From Oxytricha trifallax (lineage: Eukaryota; Ciliophora; Spirotrichea; Sporadotrichida; Oxytrichidae), in NCBI GenBank assembly GCA_000711775.1, contig ARYC01017065.1, positions 62,001 through 126,000 of the forward strand: a DNA stretch of 64,000 nucleotides, given 5' to 3'. Under the pieces are notes generated by a model. That model was not told where the DNA came from. It was given only the letters and a program-made list of their open reading frames with translations, and searched no databases. Below, piece after piece: positions 37,924 through 49,000 of this stretch. Position 1 is the first letter of the stretch. The number at the start of each line of letters is the position of its first letter. The position numbers and the translations under genes were made by a program.

Positions 37924-39604
37924 TCACATTATGTTACTTATGTACTCCATATATTTCTTGAATTAATTTGGAATTTCTCTTAGCACTTCCTCACCAAGTG
38001 CTACGCTATTATTTTTGAAATCTTCGAATTTGACAAACTATACTATATCTCTCACTGCAGTCTGCCCAAAACTATCAACTAATATGCTTTCATCAGAATC
38101 CAGATCCCTCATAGACTTAAAACTTTCTTCGCCTACACCTACTATTACAACACTAATTGGATATTTTGAGAATTCAACCAAAAGCTACTTAGTTTGCTCT
38201 TTATCATGAATCTCCCCATCAGTCAAGATCAATAGGATATTGTACATATTTTGAGGTATATTTTGGTGTTCTCTTTCTTTTGCTTTTAAGAGTGCTTGAT
38301 TGATAATATGAGATAGCTAGGTAGGGCCTGAAAGTTCTATCTAAGGTAAAGTTTTTCTATAAACATCCATTATGCCTTAGACCCCACACACTTCAGGCTA
38401 CTCATGATTGCCATTCAAGGGGAAGCAGTGACTTGTCTTAGTCTACCCTAAGAACTTAGCAATACCACCAAATCCATAGACAGGGAACAATCTATCATTA
38501 TCATAGTACTCCAGAATGCTCCCTACTGCATGGATAGCTTGCTGATATTAATTTTTACTATCTAGATAGTGTAGTGATTAGGGCCAGGTATAATTCCCAT
38601 TAGATCCAGTGTAGTCTATAGCAACAGACAAACTCATTCCCCAACCTCTTTACAGATAAGTTATGAAATCAGGCTTTTCTACAATTTATAAGGAGTCTAC
38701 AACAATCGTTCCAGCTGTCTAGCCAGTTCTTATATTAAATATTTCTAGCTCAATACAATTCAAAAGATTGTTAATTGTGGTTTGTACTTCTCAAATATAT
38801 TAAAATATAAATCTCCTATATAATAAGAGATGCCATCAATCAAATTAGAAAATTCTATCGTAATTAAATTGTCAAATGATTATCCAATTTTAGACCCATC
38901 AAATTTAATTGCGCAAAATTTATGGACTCTATCAACACTCTAGCTCACAGGTTCTGATTTAAAAATTGATTACTTTTGTATCTCTGTTCCAAAATTAGCT
39001 GTTTTATAAATCTCATAATATGGATTTGAGGTCTAATTACAGAAGCAGCTAGTATAACTTGAAAGATTTCTTGCACTAAATTTTAGGTGCACTTCATAAG
39101 TAGAACTTGTAACAGAAATCATCCTGACTATAATTTAACCCTAAGATTTATCATATTTTAATATTTCCTATTGAAACTATAGATCTTTTGATCCAGCTAT
39201 AGCCCCAAGAGTTGTTTCCACACACCCTATCTCTTCATATTTAGTTTCTGAATCATTATCAATAACAAGAAATCTCATGTAAATCAAATAAGGCATATAA
39301 ATTGATTCTTAATTCATTTTAAAATAAGGAAAGTTTATTGATGTACTTCAAATTGATAGAATATATTGAAACATTTCTTAAATTCGGGGTTAAGATTATC
39401 TTTAATAATTTCTGTTTCTCCAAAATGCTTCCACTCTTGATTCTTATAGCATAATTTTAATTAAAATGCACTTAATTTATTTATACTTTCTCTCATTTAA
39501 ACGATTACTTTTGGATCAGACTTGCTTAATATATCAAGGTTTTTAAGGTTTTTGCAGCTTATATACAATTCCACATTTATCCCAATTTAGTTTGAAGACT
39601 GCAT
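37924..39604 (-). CDS. Copine (C2-C2-vWA), copy C
   Basis: Calcium-dependent phospholipid-binding protein. Start at 39,604 (MQSSNQIGINVELYISCKNL). First C2 has KSDPKVIV, ETEIIKDNLNPEF and a second strand RFLVIDND; a second, diverged C2 region follows. The copine vWA domain has MSLSVAIDYTGSNG (MIDAS-like), AIHAVGSILEYYDNDRLFPV, YGFGGIA, SHCFPLNG, LLILTDGEIHD and a C-terminus with REIPNQFKKYM. A 23-bp IES (38,789-38,811, pointer TCTC) joins SYYIGE to VQTTINNLL. A second IES of length 2 mod 3 lies between FYQFE and YMRFL (about 39,270-39,345); its exact pointer is ambiguous (GAA or TTT). Stop TGA at 37,924. About 537 aa, normal for copines. Confidence 0.93.
38789..38811. other. IES, 23 bp, pointer TCTC (copine C)
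   Basis: TCTC occurs at 38,789 and 38,812. Removal alone puts the vWA part (to 37,924) in frame with Met 39,278. Confidence 0.9.
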
Positions 39605-39780
39605 TTCTATAAGAAAAATATTTTTATTTATAATTATATTATATAGTTAATCCCAAGTTTCACTTAATTAATGATTTTAATGAACTTCACTTTATAAACA
39701 GGTTTCTAGAATAATAGAAATAATTAAATGATGTTATTTGAGTTAAAATTTATTTAGTTATATATGATAATAGTTTTATT

Positions 39781-42412
39781 TCATTATTTAAAGCCCTTAT
39801 AATCTGCATAAGCTAAGAATTGTTCTGGAATTTCTTTTAATACTTCAGCTGCAAGAGCAGAATCATTTCCTTCATAATCGAGAAATTTAACAAACTAGAC
39901 TATATCTCTAACTCCAGGTTCTCCGTTGGTGTTTCTTAGCACTTGCTAATCTCCATCCAATACTTGCATGTTATGGAATTAAATCCCATAATATTTTAAC
40001 AACAATTTATTATTACATATTTAATGACTTATAAGAGCGCTTAGATTTTGACTCAATAGAATTAAAACATTTGCTATAGCTTAAGGTTTGTAATAAATCT
40101 ATGAAATACCTCAGTTAATATCAATTTAAAAAAGACTAATAATTATAATTTGTACAATTATATTATAAATTTAAATGAACCTGAGCCTAATCCGATAATA
40201 ATGATACTAATAGGTAGCTTAGACATTTTAACAATTTTATTTTGAACTTCTGGCATGTCTCCTATCTCACCATCTGTCAAAATTAAGAGAATATTATAGA
40301 CCTTTTTGCCAAGTCTATCTTTTGCTATGTCTTCCACTTCTTCCAGGATAGGTAAGAATACTGTAGGAGCACTTTACTAAATAATTGAGAGTTATTTTGT
40401 GTATTCTGCAAGAATATTTTCACATCCCTTAATTTCTGAATTCTTTTGGCTTCCATTTAATGGGAAACAGTGACTTAATAAACAAATTTGAAAATATTAT
40501 TAGACTAGTAGATGTCTTGTTCATATGAGTGGGAATACCTCCGAAACCATAAACTGGAAAACACTTATCACTTAGCTAAAATAGCATATTTTGATTAAAT
40601 TAATTAAGTAAATTAAGATTCCACATTTCTCTATATCAATATTAATTTTATTCTATTTTTAGGTACTCTACCGCATTAGAGCTGTTTTGCGGTAGAGTAC
40701 CTTAATTATATTAATTTTAAAATAAATTAAATTTAAATGCTAGGAATAAAAATGAAATAATTTCTCTATAAAATGTAATTTAATATAATATTATAAATTA
40801 AAGGAGGGAATAAATCAAAAATGTTGCTTAAATTTCCAACTTTATGTAAAGATTACAGTTTTTTCAAATATTAAATTGTTAAATTTTTTAATTTATTAAT
40901 ATTATTTACTTTATATATTACTTTTTATAGAGAAATTATTTCATTTTTATTCCTTGCATTTAAATTTAATTTATTTTAAAATTAATATAATTAAGGTACT
41001 CTACCGCAAAACAGCTCTAATGCGGTAGAGTACCTAAAAATAGAATAAAATTAATATTGATATAGAGAAATGTGGAATCTTAATTTACTTAATTAATTTA
41101 CTCAAAATATGCTATTTTAGATAACTATCATAATTCTCGATTATACCTCCCACTGACAAAATTGCTCTTTGATAAGGGTTGAATTAAGTGTTAGTATGAA
41201 GCGATGATGATAAAATAAAGAAAATTCTTATTATTAGAGTTTAAGAGTAAAATAAATTTTAATTGATGCACTATTAGGATTTCCATTTGATAAAGTATAA
41301 TCAATAGCAACTAGGAAACTAATTTCCCAGCCAGCTTTTATATATCCTAAAAAGCTTGGTTTGTCTCTCACATCAATACTTTGAATTTTCATTAATCCAT
41401 TTTAAGTACCCTGGTCATTGACAATACCAAATTACTTTTTTACTTTCATCTCATCTATGCTTGCTTGAACTTTTCCAATTATTTCTTCCTTCTCTTACAC
41501 TGAATTAGAGAATTTGAATAAAATTGGGTTGCTTGACTGATTATTGCAGACTAGGCCCCCTGCTATACGAATAGGTTTAAATTAAAACGACCTGCTGTTT
41601 ACAGATGCCTATTGACTCTTGTAGACTGAGAAATTATCTGAGACACCACTCTCTATATCTCCCTATGTTCTACATATTTCAATTTAAGGATTAGTTTTTG
41701 GGAAGCATAAGCAATTTCCTGAAGCTGGAAGGTCAGTTGCATTAATCTTTAAATATTAAGAAGAAATGAAAGAAAAAATCTTGAGGAACAGCTCCCAGTT
41801 ATTTTTTTGCAAAGGCGATACTTTGATTTGAATTTTACCTCTATTTTATTTCTATAGAGCCTAGTCATCGCTGTCTATCAATCTTAGTTCACTTTCAAGT
41901 GACATACCTCTTGATCCCGCTATTTGACCTAATGTACATTCAAAATGGCCAATTTCATCAGGATTAGAGCCATCATCCGAATCTTAGACGACAAATCTCA
42001 AATAAACACTAAATACTTAAATACTATATTTTGATTGTTTTGTTATTGATTTACTAATGCCTCTCAAATTGATAGAACATTTCAAAAGCTTTGACAAAGT
42101 CTGGATTGAGATTATTTTTTGCAACCTCTGTTTATCCTAAAATCTTCCATTAATCGAATTCTTTGTTTTATTTCGTATAAATTATAACGTAGGGATCAGA
42201 TTTTATGTAAGTAAATAATTTCTCTTATAAAATACTCTTGTAATTTCATTTATTTGATTGATTAATCTAATTTTTTAAATAGATTTGGAAAGAACATCTA
42301 GATTTTTCAATCCTCTGCACGACACATACATTTCTACTTTTTATCCAATTTCTTAAACTTATTCTATGTTTATCTAATTGAGATCTGTTGTCTCTTTATT
42401 TGATTCAACCAT
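39781..42412 (-). CDS. Copine (C2-C2-vWA), copy D, with six IESs
   Basis: Start at 42,412 (MVESNKETTDLNQINIE). C2 motifs: EMYVSCRGLKNLDVLSKSDP, QTEVAKNNLNPDF, RFVVQDSDDG. vWA: ISFLVAIDYTLSNGNPNS, AILSVGGIIENYDSYLSD, FPVYGFGGIP, HCFPLNGS, LLILTDGEIGD, RDIVQFVKFLD, KEIPEQF. Six IESs (83, 55, 59, 545, 31 and 200 bp) are removed; the remaining 1,659 nt is exactly 552 codons plus TGA at 39,781, strong support for every junction. Paralogue of the copine at 37.9-39.6 kb, same strand, in tandem; intron/IES positions are not shared, so the IESs were gained or shifted after duplication. Likely a cytoplasmic, membrane-recruited calcium sensor. Confidence 0.95.
39971..40170. other. IES, 200 bp, pointer TTA (copine D)
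   Basis: TTA occurs at 39,971 and 40,171. Removal joins LGSGSF to NMQVLDGD; the whole-gene frame sum requires this length modulo three. Confidence 0.75.
40472..40502. other. IES, 31 bp, pointer GACT (copine D)
   Basis: GACT occurs at 40,472 and 40,503. Removal joins NKTSTS to HCFPLNG, matching the paralogue. Confidence 0.93.
40572..41116. repeat. 545-bp IES that is a near-perfect palindromic element, pointer TTAG (copine D)
   Basis: TTAG occurs at 40,572 and 41,117. The segment from 40,576 to 41,120 begins CTAAAATAGCATATTTT and ends with its reverse complement. Arms of about 215 nt show only two or three mismatches by eye. Within each arm is a further hairpin (GGTACTCTACCGCA ... TGCGGTAGAGTACC). 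A unique AT-rich centre (about 40,790-40,905) carries no ORF. Precise removal with one TTAG rebuilds ENYDSYLSDKCFPV in the copine vWA domain. The structure is that of a MITE or fold-back transposon acting as an IES. Confidence 0.95.
41207..41265. other. IES, 59 bp, pointer TGATG (copine D)
   Basis: TGATG occurs at 41,207 and 41,266. Removal joins GNPNSAS to SLHTNTQFNPYQ. Confidence 0.92.
42001..42055. other. IES, 55 bp, pointer AAT (copine D)
   Basis: AAT occurs at 42,001 and 42,056. Removal joins FYQFERH to LRFVVQDSD. Confidence 0.85.
42198..42280. other. IES, 83 bp, pointer AGATTT (copine D)
   Basis: AGATTT occurs at 42,198 and 42,281. Removal joins LDVLSKS to DPYVIIYT. Confidence 0.93.
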
Positions 42413-42417
42413 TTGAT

Positions 42418-42924
42418 ATGTTTTATTATTTTATAAAAGATATTAAAATTGCTTAAAAACGAAATAAATTTTAATAATAGGTCGTTGAAATATTAAATTC
42501 TGATGTTAAAGATATGATTGATAAATATATGAATAGAACCAATTCATTTTTATCGGAACAAAAAAGTTAAAAATAAAATTATATTGTTAAATTCTATATA
42601 TTTAATGTTAAAAAAAATCACTGAAATGCGAGAATTAGACGAAGCTAATCAGTAATTAAAGATCATAAACAATGATTTTTATTATTTTATAATGTTTTGA
42701 ATGATAGCTCGCAAAAGCATCTAGATTAATTAAAATTAGATAAGAAAAATACTCAAATAGGACTATTAAAAAGTCTATCCAGACGTTTATCAACCATCAG
42801 AAGTTTAAATTATATGAACACAATGAATGAAAGTGAAATCAATAATTTTGTCAATACTCGAATCGAAGATCTATTTTTTAGTTTAAATCTTATAAAAATT
42901 TATAAGGGAAAAAATAGTTAGTGA
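42418..42924 (+). CDS. Small charged coiled-coil protein, unknown
   Basis: Readable as VVEILNSDVKDMIDKYMNR near 42,480, then ITEMRELDEANQQLKIINND, then SSQKHLDQLKLDKKNTQIG and SLSRRLSTIRSLNYMN, ending KGKNSQ at TGA 42,922. A 29-bp IES (42,671-42,699, pointer AATGAT) is removed in frame. A further intron or IES probably lies at about 42,570-42,615 (a GTTAAAAA repeat, or a GT..AG intron ending GAATTAG, are both possible). An in-frame Met at 42,418 is only 5 bp from the divergent copine start, but the first codons are AT-rich and a downstream Met may be used. No family recognised. Confidence 0.65.
42671..42699. other. IES, 29 bp, pointer AATGAT
   Basis: AATGAT occurs at 42,671 and 42,700. Removal joins QLKIINND to SSQKHLDQ. 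Confidence 0.9.
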
Positions 42925-43019
42925 GAATTTGTAAACTTCTCTTAAGGATATTTATATAATTTTGCTTAAAAATAACTATTACATAAGATCTTTATTAAAA
43001 AGAGAAATCTAAAGAAATT

Positions 43020-46000
43020 ATGGACAAATATAACAGCAATATTTGTGGTTTGAGTTCAATCCAAAGAGGCGCTCTCTAATAAAATGAAAATGTAAATAAT
43101 GATCAGGTTTTAGAAAATATATTCAAGAGACGTTCAATGAAGATATAAGAGTAGATATGTTTCAAGAAAAAGATCAAAGCCCCATTAGTACCACTAGGAA
43201 TCTTAAACTTTACATTTCACTCCATTCATGAGATATTAGAGAAAGGTATATAGATAAAACTAAATGTGGCAGAAACATTTTACTATTTGGATGGAGAATC
43301 ATATTTTATGAATACTAATTCAGAGACAGGGTTTATTTAAAAATTTAAGATAAATCCATAGATGGATTCAAGAGTCCTTATTGAGTAGATGTATCAAATC
43401 ACTCATAAATTGTAAAATCAAAAAGTTTCTCTTTCTGGTTGTTTTTTCCCAATTATGATTGCTAAAAACACAGATTTAAATGAGAACGATGTAACTTTAC
43501 AGTTTTTCTTAGGATCTTGTCTTGAAAAACTTTAAAGCGAACTTGGGAAAAGTACATTCATTATGCAAAGATACATTCAAAACCCCAAAACTCTTTCAGG
43601 AGTTTGATTTTTTATTGATAAAGTAGACTATTAGTGCATACTTCATTAGGGTTTTAAAAGGGTTTATGTAGGGGTTTAATATTTAAATATTAGTAATATA
43701 AGTGAATATATGCGAGGTTTGGGGTCTGTTTATGACAGTGAGTATATAGATTTATTGTTTAAGTTGCGCTATGGTTGCTATGATTATAGTGAACAACTCA
43801 AACCTATTCTAAATTACACATCTATAGCAAGACTGATCCATAAATCTCCTGCAACTGAGAGGTCTCACTGTCTATTAGCATTGAATTTAAAGAGATAGCA
43901 GCATAATTCTAAGACTAAAAGACCTCTAAAATTTTAGTAACATCACATCAATTATCTTATTAATGATAAGACATTGGACTCACTCTTTTCTGGCTTAGAG
44001 AGCTGTGATGTTTCATCGCCAATTTCCTGAGCTTCACATCTCTGCTTAATCTATAGCAAACATATATAAAAAGAATGGAATATCTTACAAGACAGTCAAT
44101 CGCATTAAGAGAGTGATTGACTTTAAAGTTCCATTTTATAAGATAATTTAAATTATATATTCGATTAAATGCAGAGGTCTTAAAAGCATAATATAAAGTT
44201 CATACACGCTGATGAAGCTGTATTCACATTCAATACATTTATATCAAGGTCTTGGTACAAGAGGTATAGTAATATAGAAGTTTATGACTAAAAAGTTAAG
44301 ATATAAACTCATGCAATCCTTGGTGGAATCAGTGAAGATAGTGGCCTAGAGACTTATGTTATCCACCCTCGCTCTATAAAGACTGAATAATATATTAAGT
44401 TCTTACAATAACTCAGAGAAAAATACGCCGACTAAGAGATTATTCTGTTGTAGATAACTAATCAGTCCATAAACTAAAGACACAAGGAAGGAATATGAAA
44501 GGCTAAACATAACACCTGTATTTAATGTTCCCTACAGTCCTCAGTTCAATGGAATTGAATTATTTTTGGGGTTATTGAAAGGCCACTACAAGAAATTTCT
44601 ACTCTATCACTTTATGCACACTTGAAGATAGATCCAGTAGATTTTATTAAGAGTGCTGCTAAGAGAGTCAGCGATGATAAAGCAAAAGTATGAGCAAGAG
44701 AAGGGAGAATTTGTGTTTATAAATAAGTTTTAGATTTAAACGAATGAATAAGTTCACATATTAAATTTACCCGTAAAGGGATTTGATTTCTCTTTCTATT
44801 CTTCCTCTTAAGTCTTGCTTGGGCCTATGTTTCTTCTCTTACTGCCAGCTACTGCGTCTATGTTCATCTCGTCTTACTTTTAGAAATCTATGTAGAGTCT
44901 CTTACTCAACCCATGCTTTACCTGTGATTTTCTCTCTCTGTTTAATTTGCTACGCTCTTTCATCAAGTAAATAGCAGTTCCAGCTTTTCCTATAAAGTTA
45001 TAAGGGTAAGCTTACTTGAGATGAATGGATGCTTCTGCAGTTCCGACAATCAGGACTCACTGATTTTAATTCCATGCTTCTCTTTTTCTTCAGGAGAGAT
45101 GCTATAGCGTTTCTTGTGAACTTCTTAAATTACTTCATTTAAGTACTCAGGCTTTAGAGTTCCAAGAACACCAAAGAAGAAATTTCTCTCAGGCAACTTA
45201 TTAGAGAGCTTTAGCTTTGATGGAAGGTAGAGAGCTACGTCCGGATCACTCATAGCATCGTCATAAAGGTTTGTTACAGAGATTTCAGGGTAGTTAGGTA
45301 TCTCTATCATCCTAATTTCATTAGACTTAAAGGCTTTCTTCTCTTCACTTAGTAAGGCTTTTAAGAATGAGATTTTAGTTCTCTCCTAAGTTGGCAAGAA
45401 CAATCTGACTATAATGGATTTATTAATCTTACTTAAGAACTTACCTTGCTATACCAAATATCTATAGAGGTCCTCTTTACTTCAAAATTTTCCTATTAAA
45501 TCTTGAGATTAAATTCTCTTCATTGCATCATTCATAGACTCCATCTTGCTTCCTCTTTCTAGAAATGTTAATGAAATTTAAAATTATGGATATCCATTCT
45601 AAGTTTATTAAAATCTTACTACTAAATAGGGAGGACCTACTGGAGGTCAACCTTGAAAAGATATAAGGAGAAGCATTGAAAAACTTGCTCCAAGTTTCAC
45701 AGATTGATTTCCATTTTTATCAATCTTTCTCCATTAAATTGCTCATAATAATGTTTAATTATTTTAGAAGGTCCTACAAATTAAGTTCAAACTTTAATAG
45801 GAGGAAAACTTTAAGGTTAAAACTTAATTAGGAGCATATTAAATTAAAAAATGCTTAATAATTTTAGCTCCAAATTAAGTTTAAACTTGATTTGGAGGAC
45901 CTCCTAGAGAAACAAAACTTCATTAGGAGTATTTTAATTTACTAAAACGTATAAAATTCCCATAAAATATGTCAACTTAGAATCTTCAATGGTTATTTAT

Positions 46001-49000
46001 TTTTCTTACCTCTCAGCAAAGAATCTACCAGAGTGTCTTATACACTACTATATTAGTTTATCTAGGTAAATTTTATCATTATTATAATAAAGTTGATCAG
46101 CTAACTAAAATGAGCGCTAACATTTTGAGAAGAGCAGCATTACTTGGGTAAAGTCAATAAAAATTATCATTCCATCAACCAAGAAAAGTAGAGACCAGAG
46201 ACGCCGGTACTCAGTATGACAATTTTGACCAGACTAACTTTGAGATTTAAATATTAATTATGTAGAAAGTCATTATAGAAGCTGTGCAAATTGAGGTGGA
46301 GGTTAAATAACACGCCATAGAGCATTTATAAATCCCAGCCAAAGTTGATTATTAATGCAAAGAATGCAATAAAGTTTTCCCTTACAAGTCAATTTATAAG
46401 AGACACTTGAGAGATATACACAACGATATTTCAAGGTTATATCTCAAGCATTAAAAGAAAGATGGGAAGTATGTCTGTGAGTTCTGTGAGAAGCCATATT
46501 CTCATACAAGAGCTATCAAAATGTACTTAAAGAAAAAGCACAATCAAAGTTTTGTATTTATTCATGAACCTACAGGGAATATATTCCTCTAAAAATGAAG
46601 ATAAAAAATTCAGTGGAGTCTCTTAGAGTTGAAGTCTAGAAGTAAGTTAAAATGAAGAAAGCAGTCAAGAACTTTTCAGTCTCTGATATCAATAAAATCT
46701 TGGTAAAAATAGAGGCAATGAAGATTCCTATATTAAAAATCATTGACTTAGATTCTTTCCTAGAGAGCTATCTCACTCTTGAAGACAAAATAGAGAAGAG
46801 AGTCATTACTCATGACTAATATGCCTATATAATATACTCATTCAATTACTTCCTTGCTGATGACAAGTTCTAAATGGAATTTGTAAATGAGTATTATACT
46901 CTATTACAGGCAATGTTTAGAGAGTGTAAGCATATTATTTAGCTAGATGCTATACTACTTGGAAATGATCATGTTGCATTTTGACGTCCTATCCTCGAGA
47001 TGACTTACAGAGAATTCTTATCTGACAATAGATGTCAGAGATAAATTTGCTACATAGTATAGCAGACAGTTGAGGGGATTGAAGAGCTTCACTAGGTAGG
47101 TTATGTTCATAGAGACTTAAAGCCAGAGAACATCATGATGAACTTTGAGCCTCTTAGAGTTTATATTATTGACTTCAACAGAGCTCAAAGAGTGGAAGCC
47201 TCTGCATAAGGAAATGTATACGGCACTCCTGGATATTTCCCAGAGAGAGAGGATTGGAGAGATGGAGACACTTAATGGGATATCTGGGCTCTAGCAGTAA
47301 TAATTATAGAGAGCGACATGCCAAGAAACGATTACTTTAGCTGCAGAGGGTGAGAGAGATTCTAAGCAGAGAATCAAGCAATATCTCGATAAAAATAAAA
47401 TAAATGGAGGTCTCAGAGAACTTGCATACTCAACTATTATCAAGCCAAGCTAAGAGAATTAACAAACAATAGAAACAATCAAACATCAACTTAGAAAGAT
47501 AAAATTCAGAGAACTGCCACATGACTCTAAGCTTATGTTTGTGTGAAATATTTTAAAAACTCGCTTGTTATACTCACTTAAAATACTAATATTTAAACAT
47601 TAAGCCCCTACATAAACCCTATTAAAACCTTAATAAAGTATGCCTTAATAGTCTACTTTTATCAATCAAAAACTCAATCAAACTACTGAAGGGGTTTTGG
47701 GATCCTGATTATCTCAAAGGGTTTAGGGTGTAGTTTAATGAGAGTAGTGTTAAAGAAAGATCCAAATTAATCTTTGTAAAACGCTAAGATAATTTGCTTT
47801 AGAATTGGCAACACTTATAGATATGATGGTGAAGACTCTTCTTCAAAAATTCTAGAAGCTCAGAAAAATAACAAAATATCGAGTCTTAACATGAAAAAAA
47901 TAAAAGCCTAATCTGATACTAATAGGCATATGAAATTTATTAGCAGATTTTTGAAGGAGCAAAGCTACATTAATAAATCTATCACAAAAGTAATTGATTT
48001 ATTTACAGATTAAAAATTTACTTATTCTTAAGATGATTCAAGGCAAGAGCCGATGATGATCAAAGATGATATATTTTAGTTTATGGTCATTATGCAATAA
48101 GAAATAGAAAATAAGTATAGAGTTTAGAAATAGTTCTGCACCAACGATGAAGATATAAATGAAAATAATTCATTTTCTTAGTAGGGTCAGCAATTAAATG
48201 AGGTTATTATGAATTATATATTAAATCAAAGTATAATTTATACTTATTTTATAATCAATAGATAATGACATTGGCAAAATCATTTAATATTCTACTTAAG
48301 AAACAAAATCTAGAAGTAGGGACTTTAGTAGCTGACTTTATCTAAGATGATAACGACGAAAAATTTTATTTGATTCAAACAAAGTACATTGATACTCTAT
48401 AATTGATAGATTTAAATGATACATTTGACTAAAAGTCTATTGAAGAAAGAGGAGCTAGTATCTTTCACAATTTTATAGAAGAAAACAAAATTCTTAACTC
48501 AAACTTTTGCTGTGGTGATTACTGCCAGTTAGAAGATGATAACTTTCTATAAACGTTGCCTAAAGAACATAGGGATTTCATTTATCTCTTTAGATCCTTA
48601 AGCAAAGATACAATGGGTAAACTAATTGTGTCTCCCATGAAAAGCTCAAATAGCAACCAGTTCTCTAAAATTTTTTAAACTTAATTACCTTAAAACCATA
48701 AATACCTGATTGTACAGAAAATCATAGATCTAGATCGTAAGATAAGGAGTTTGAGAGAGGATGATCTGGACAAAGAAAAGAATTATTCAATTTTTTAAGT
48801 ATCAGGAAAAGAAAAAAAATCTCAATATAAAGTAACTATAATTGCATATGATTTAATAATTATTACAGGAAGTGCTGGTTTGTTACAATTGCTACAGTGT
48901 TTATAATTTCGTCAAAATTTTCTATTTATAAGGGAGAGGAAAATTCAAATACTTGCCTAAGTAGTAGTTAAAGGAAAATGCTCCAAAAATTTACAAAATT

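Larger units (their letters stand above)
43578..47707. mobile_element. TBE-type (telomere-bearing) DNA transposon, 4,130 bp, structurally complete but decayed
   Basis: Flanked by ATT on both sides (43,575 and 47,708), fitting the ANT target duplication known for TBE1. The left end begins CAAAACCCCAAAACTC, a C4A4-like telomere tract; the right end is a diverged reverse complement (GGGTTTTGGGATCCTG). Inverted terminal repeats continue inward for about 110 bp (shared AGTAGACTATTA, GGGTTTATGTAGGGG, TTTAAATATTAG). Inside are the three TBE genes in the known layout: a DDE transposase, a 22-kDa ORF on the opposite strand and a zinc-finger/kinase ORF. Size equals the published TBE1 length of about 4.1 kb. 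Each ORF carries disruptions, so this copy is probably not autonomous. Confidence 0.96.

Noticed and set aside
43578-43600. The C4A4 tract as a real chromosome end or telomere-addition site.
   Set aside because: It is one end of a 4.13-kb element with inverted repeats, ATT duplications and TBE genes; TBE ends are known to resemble telomere repeats.
44783-44974. A plus-strand frame inside the TBE.
   Set aside because: It is antisense to the C-terminus of the 22-kDa ORF.
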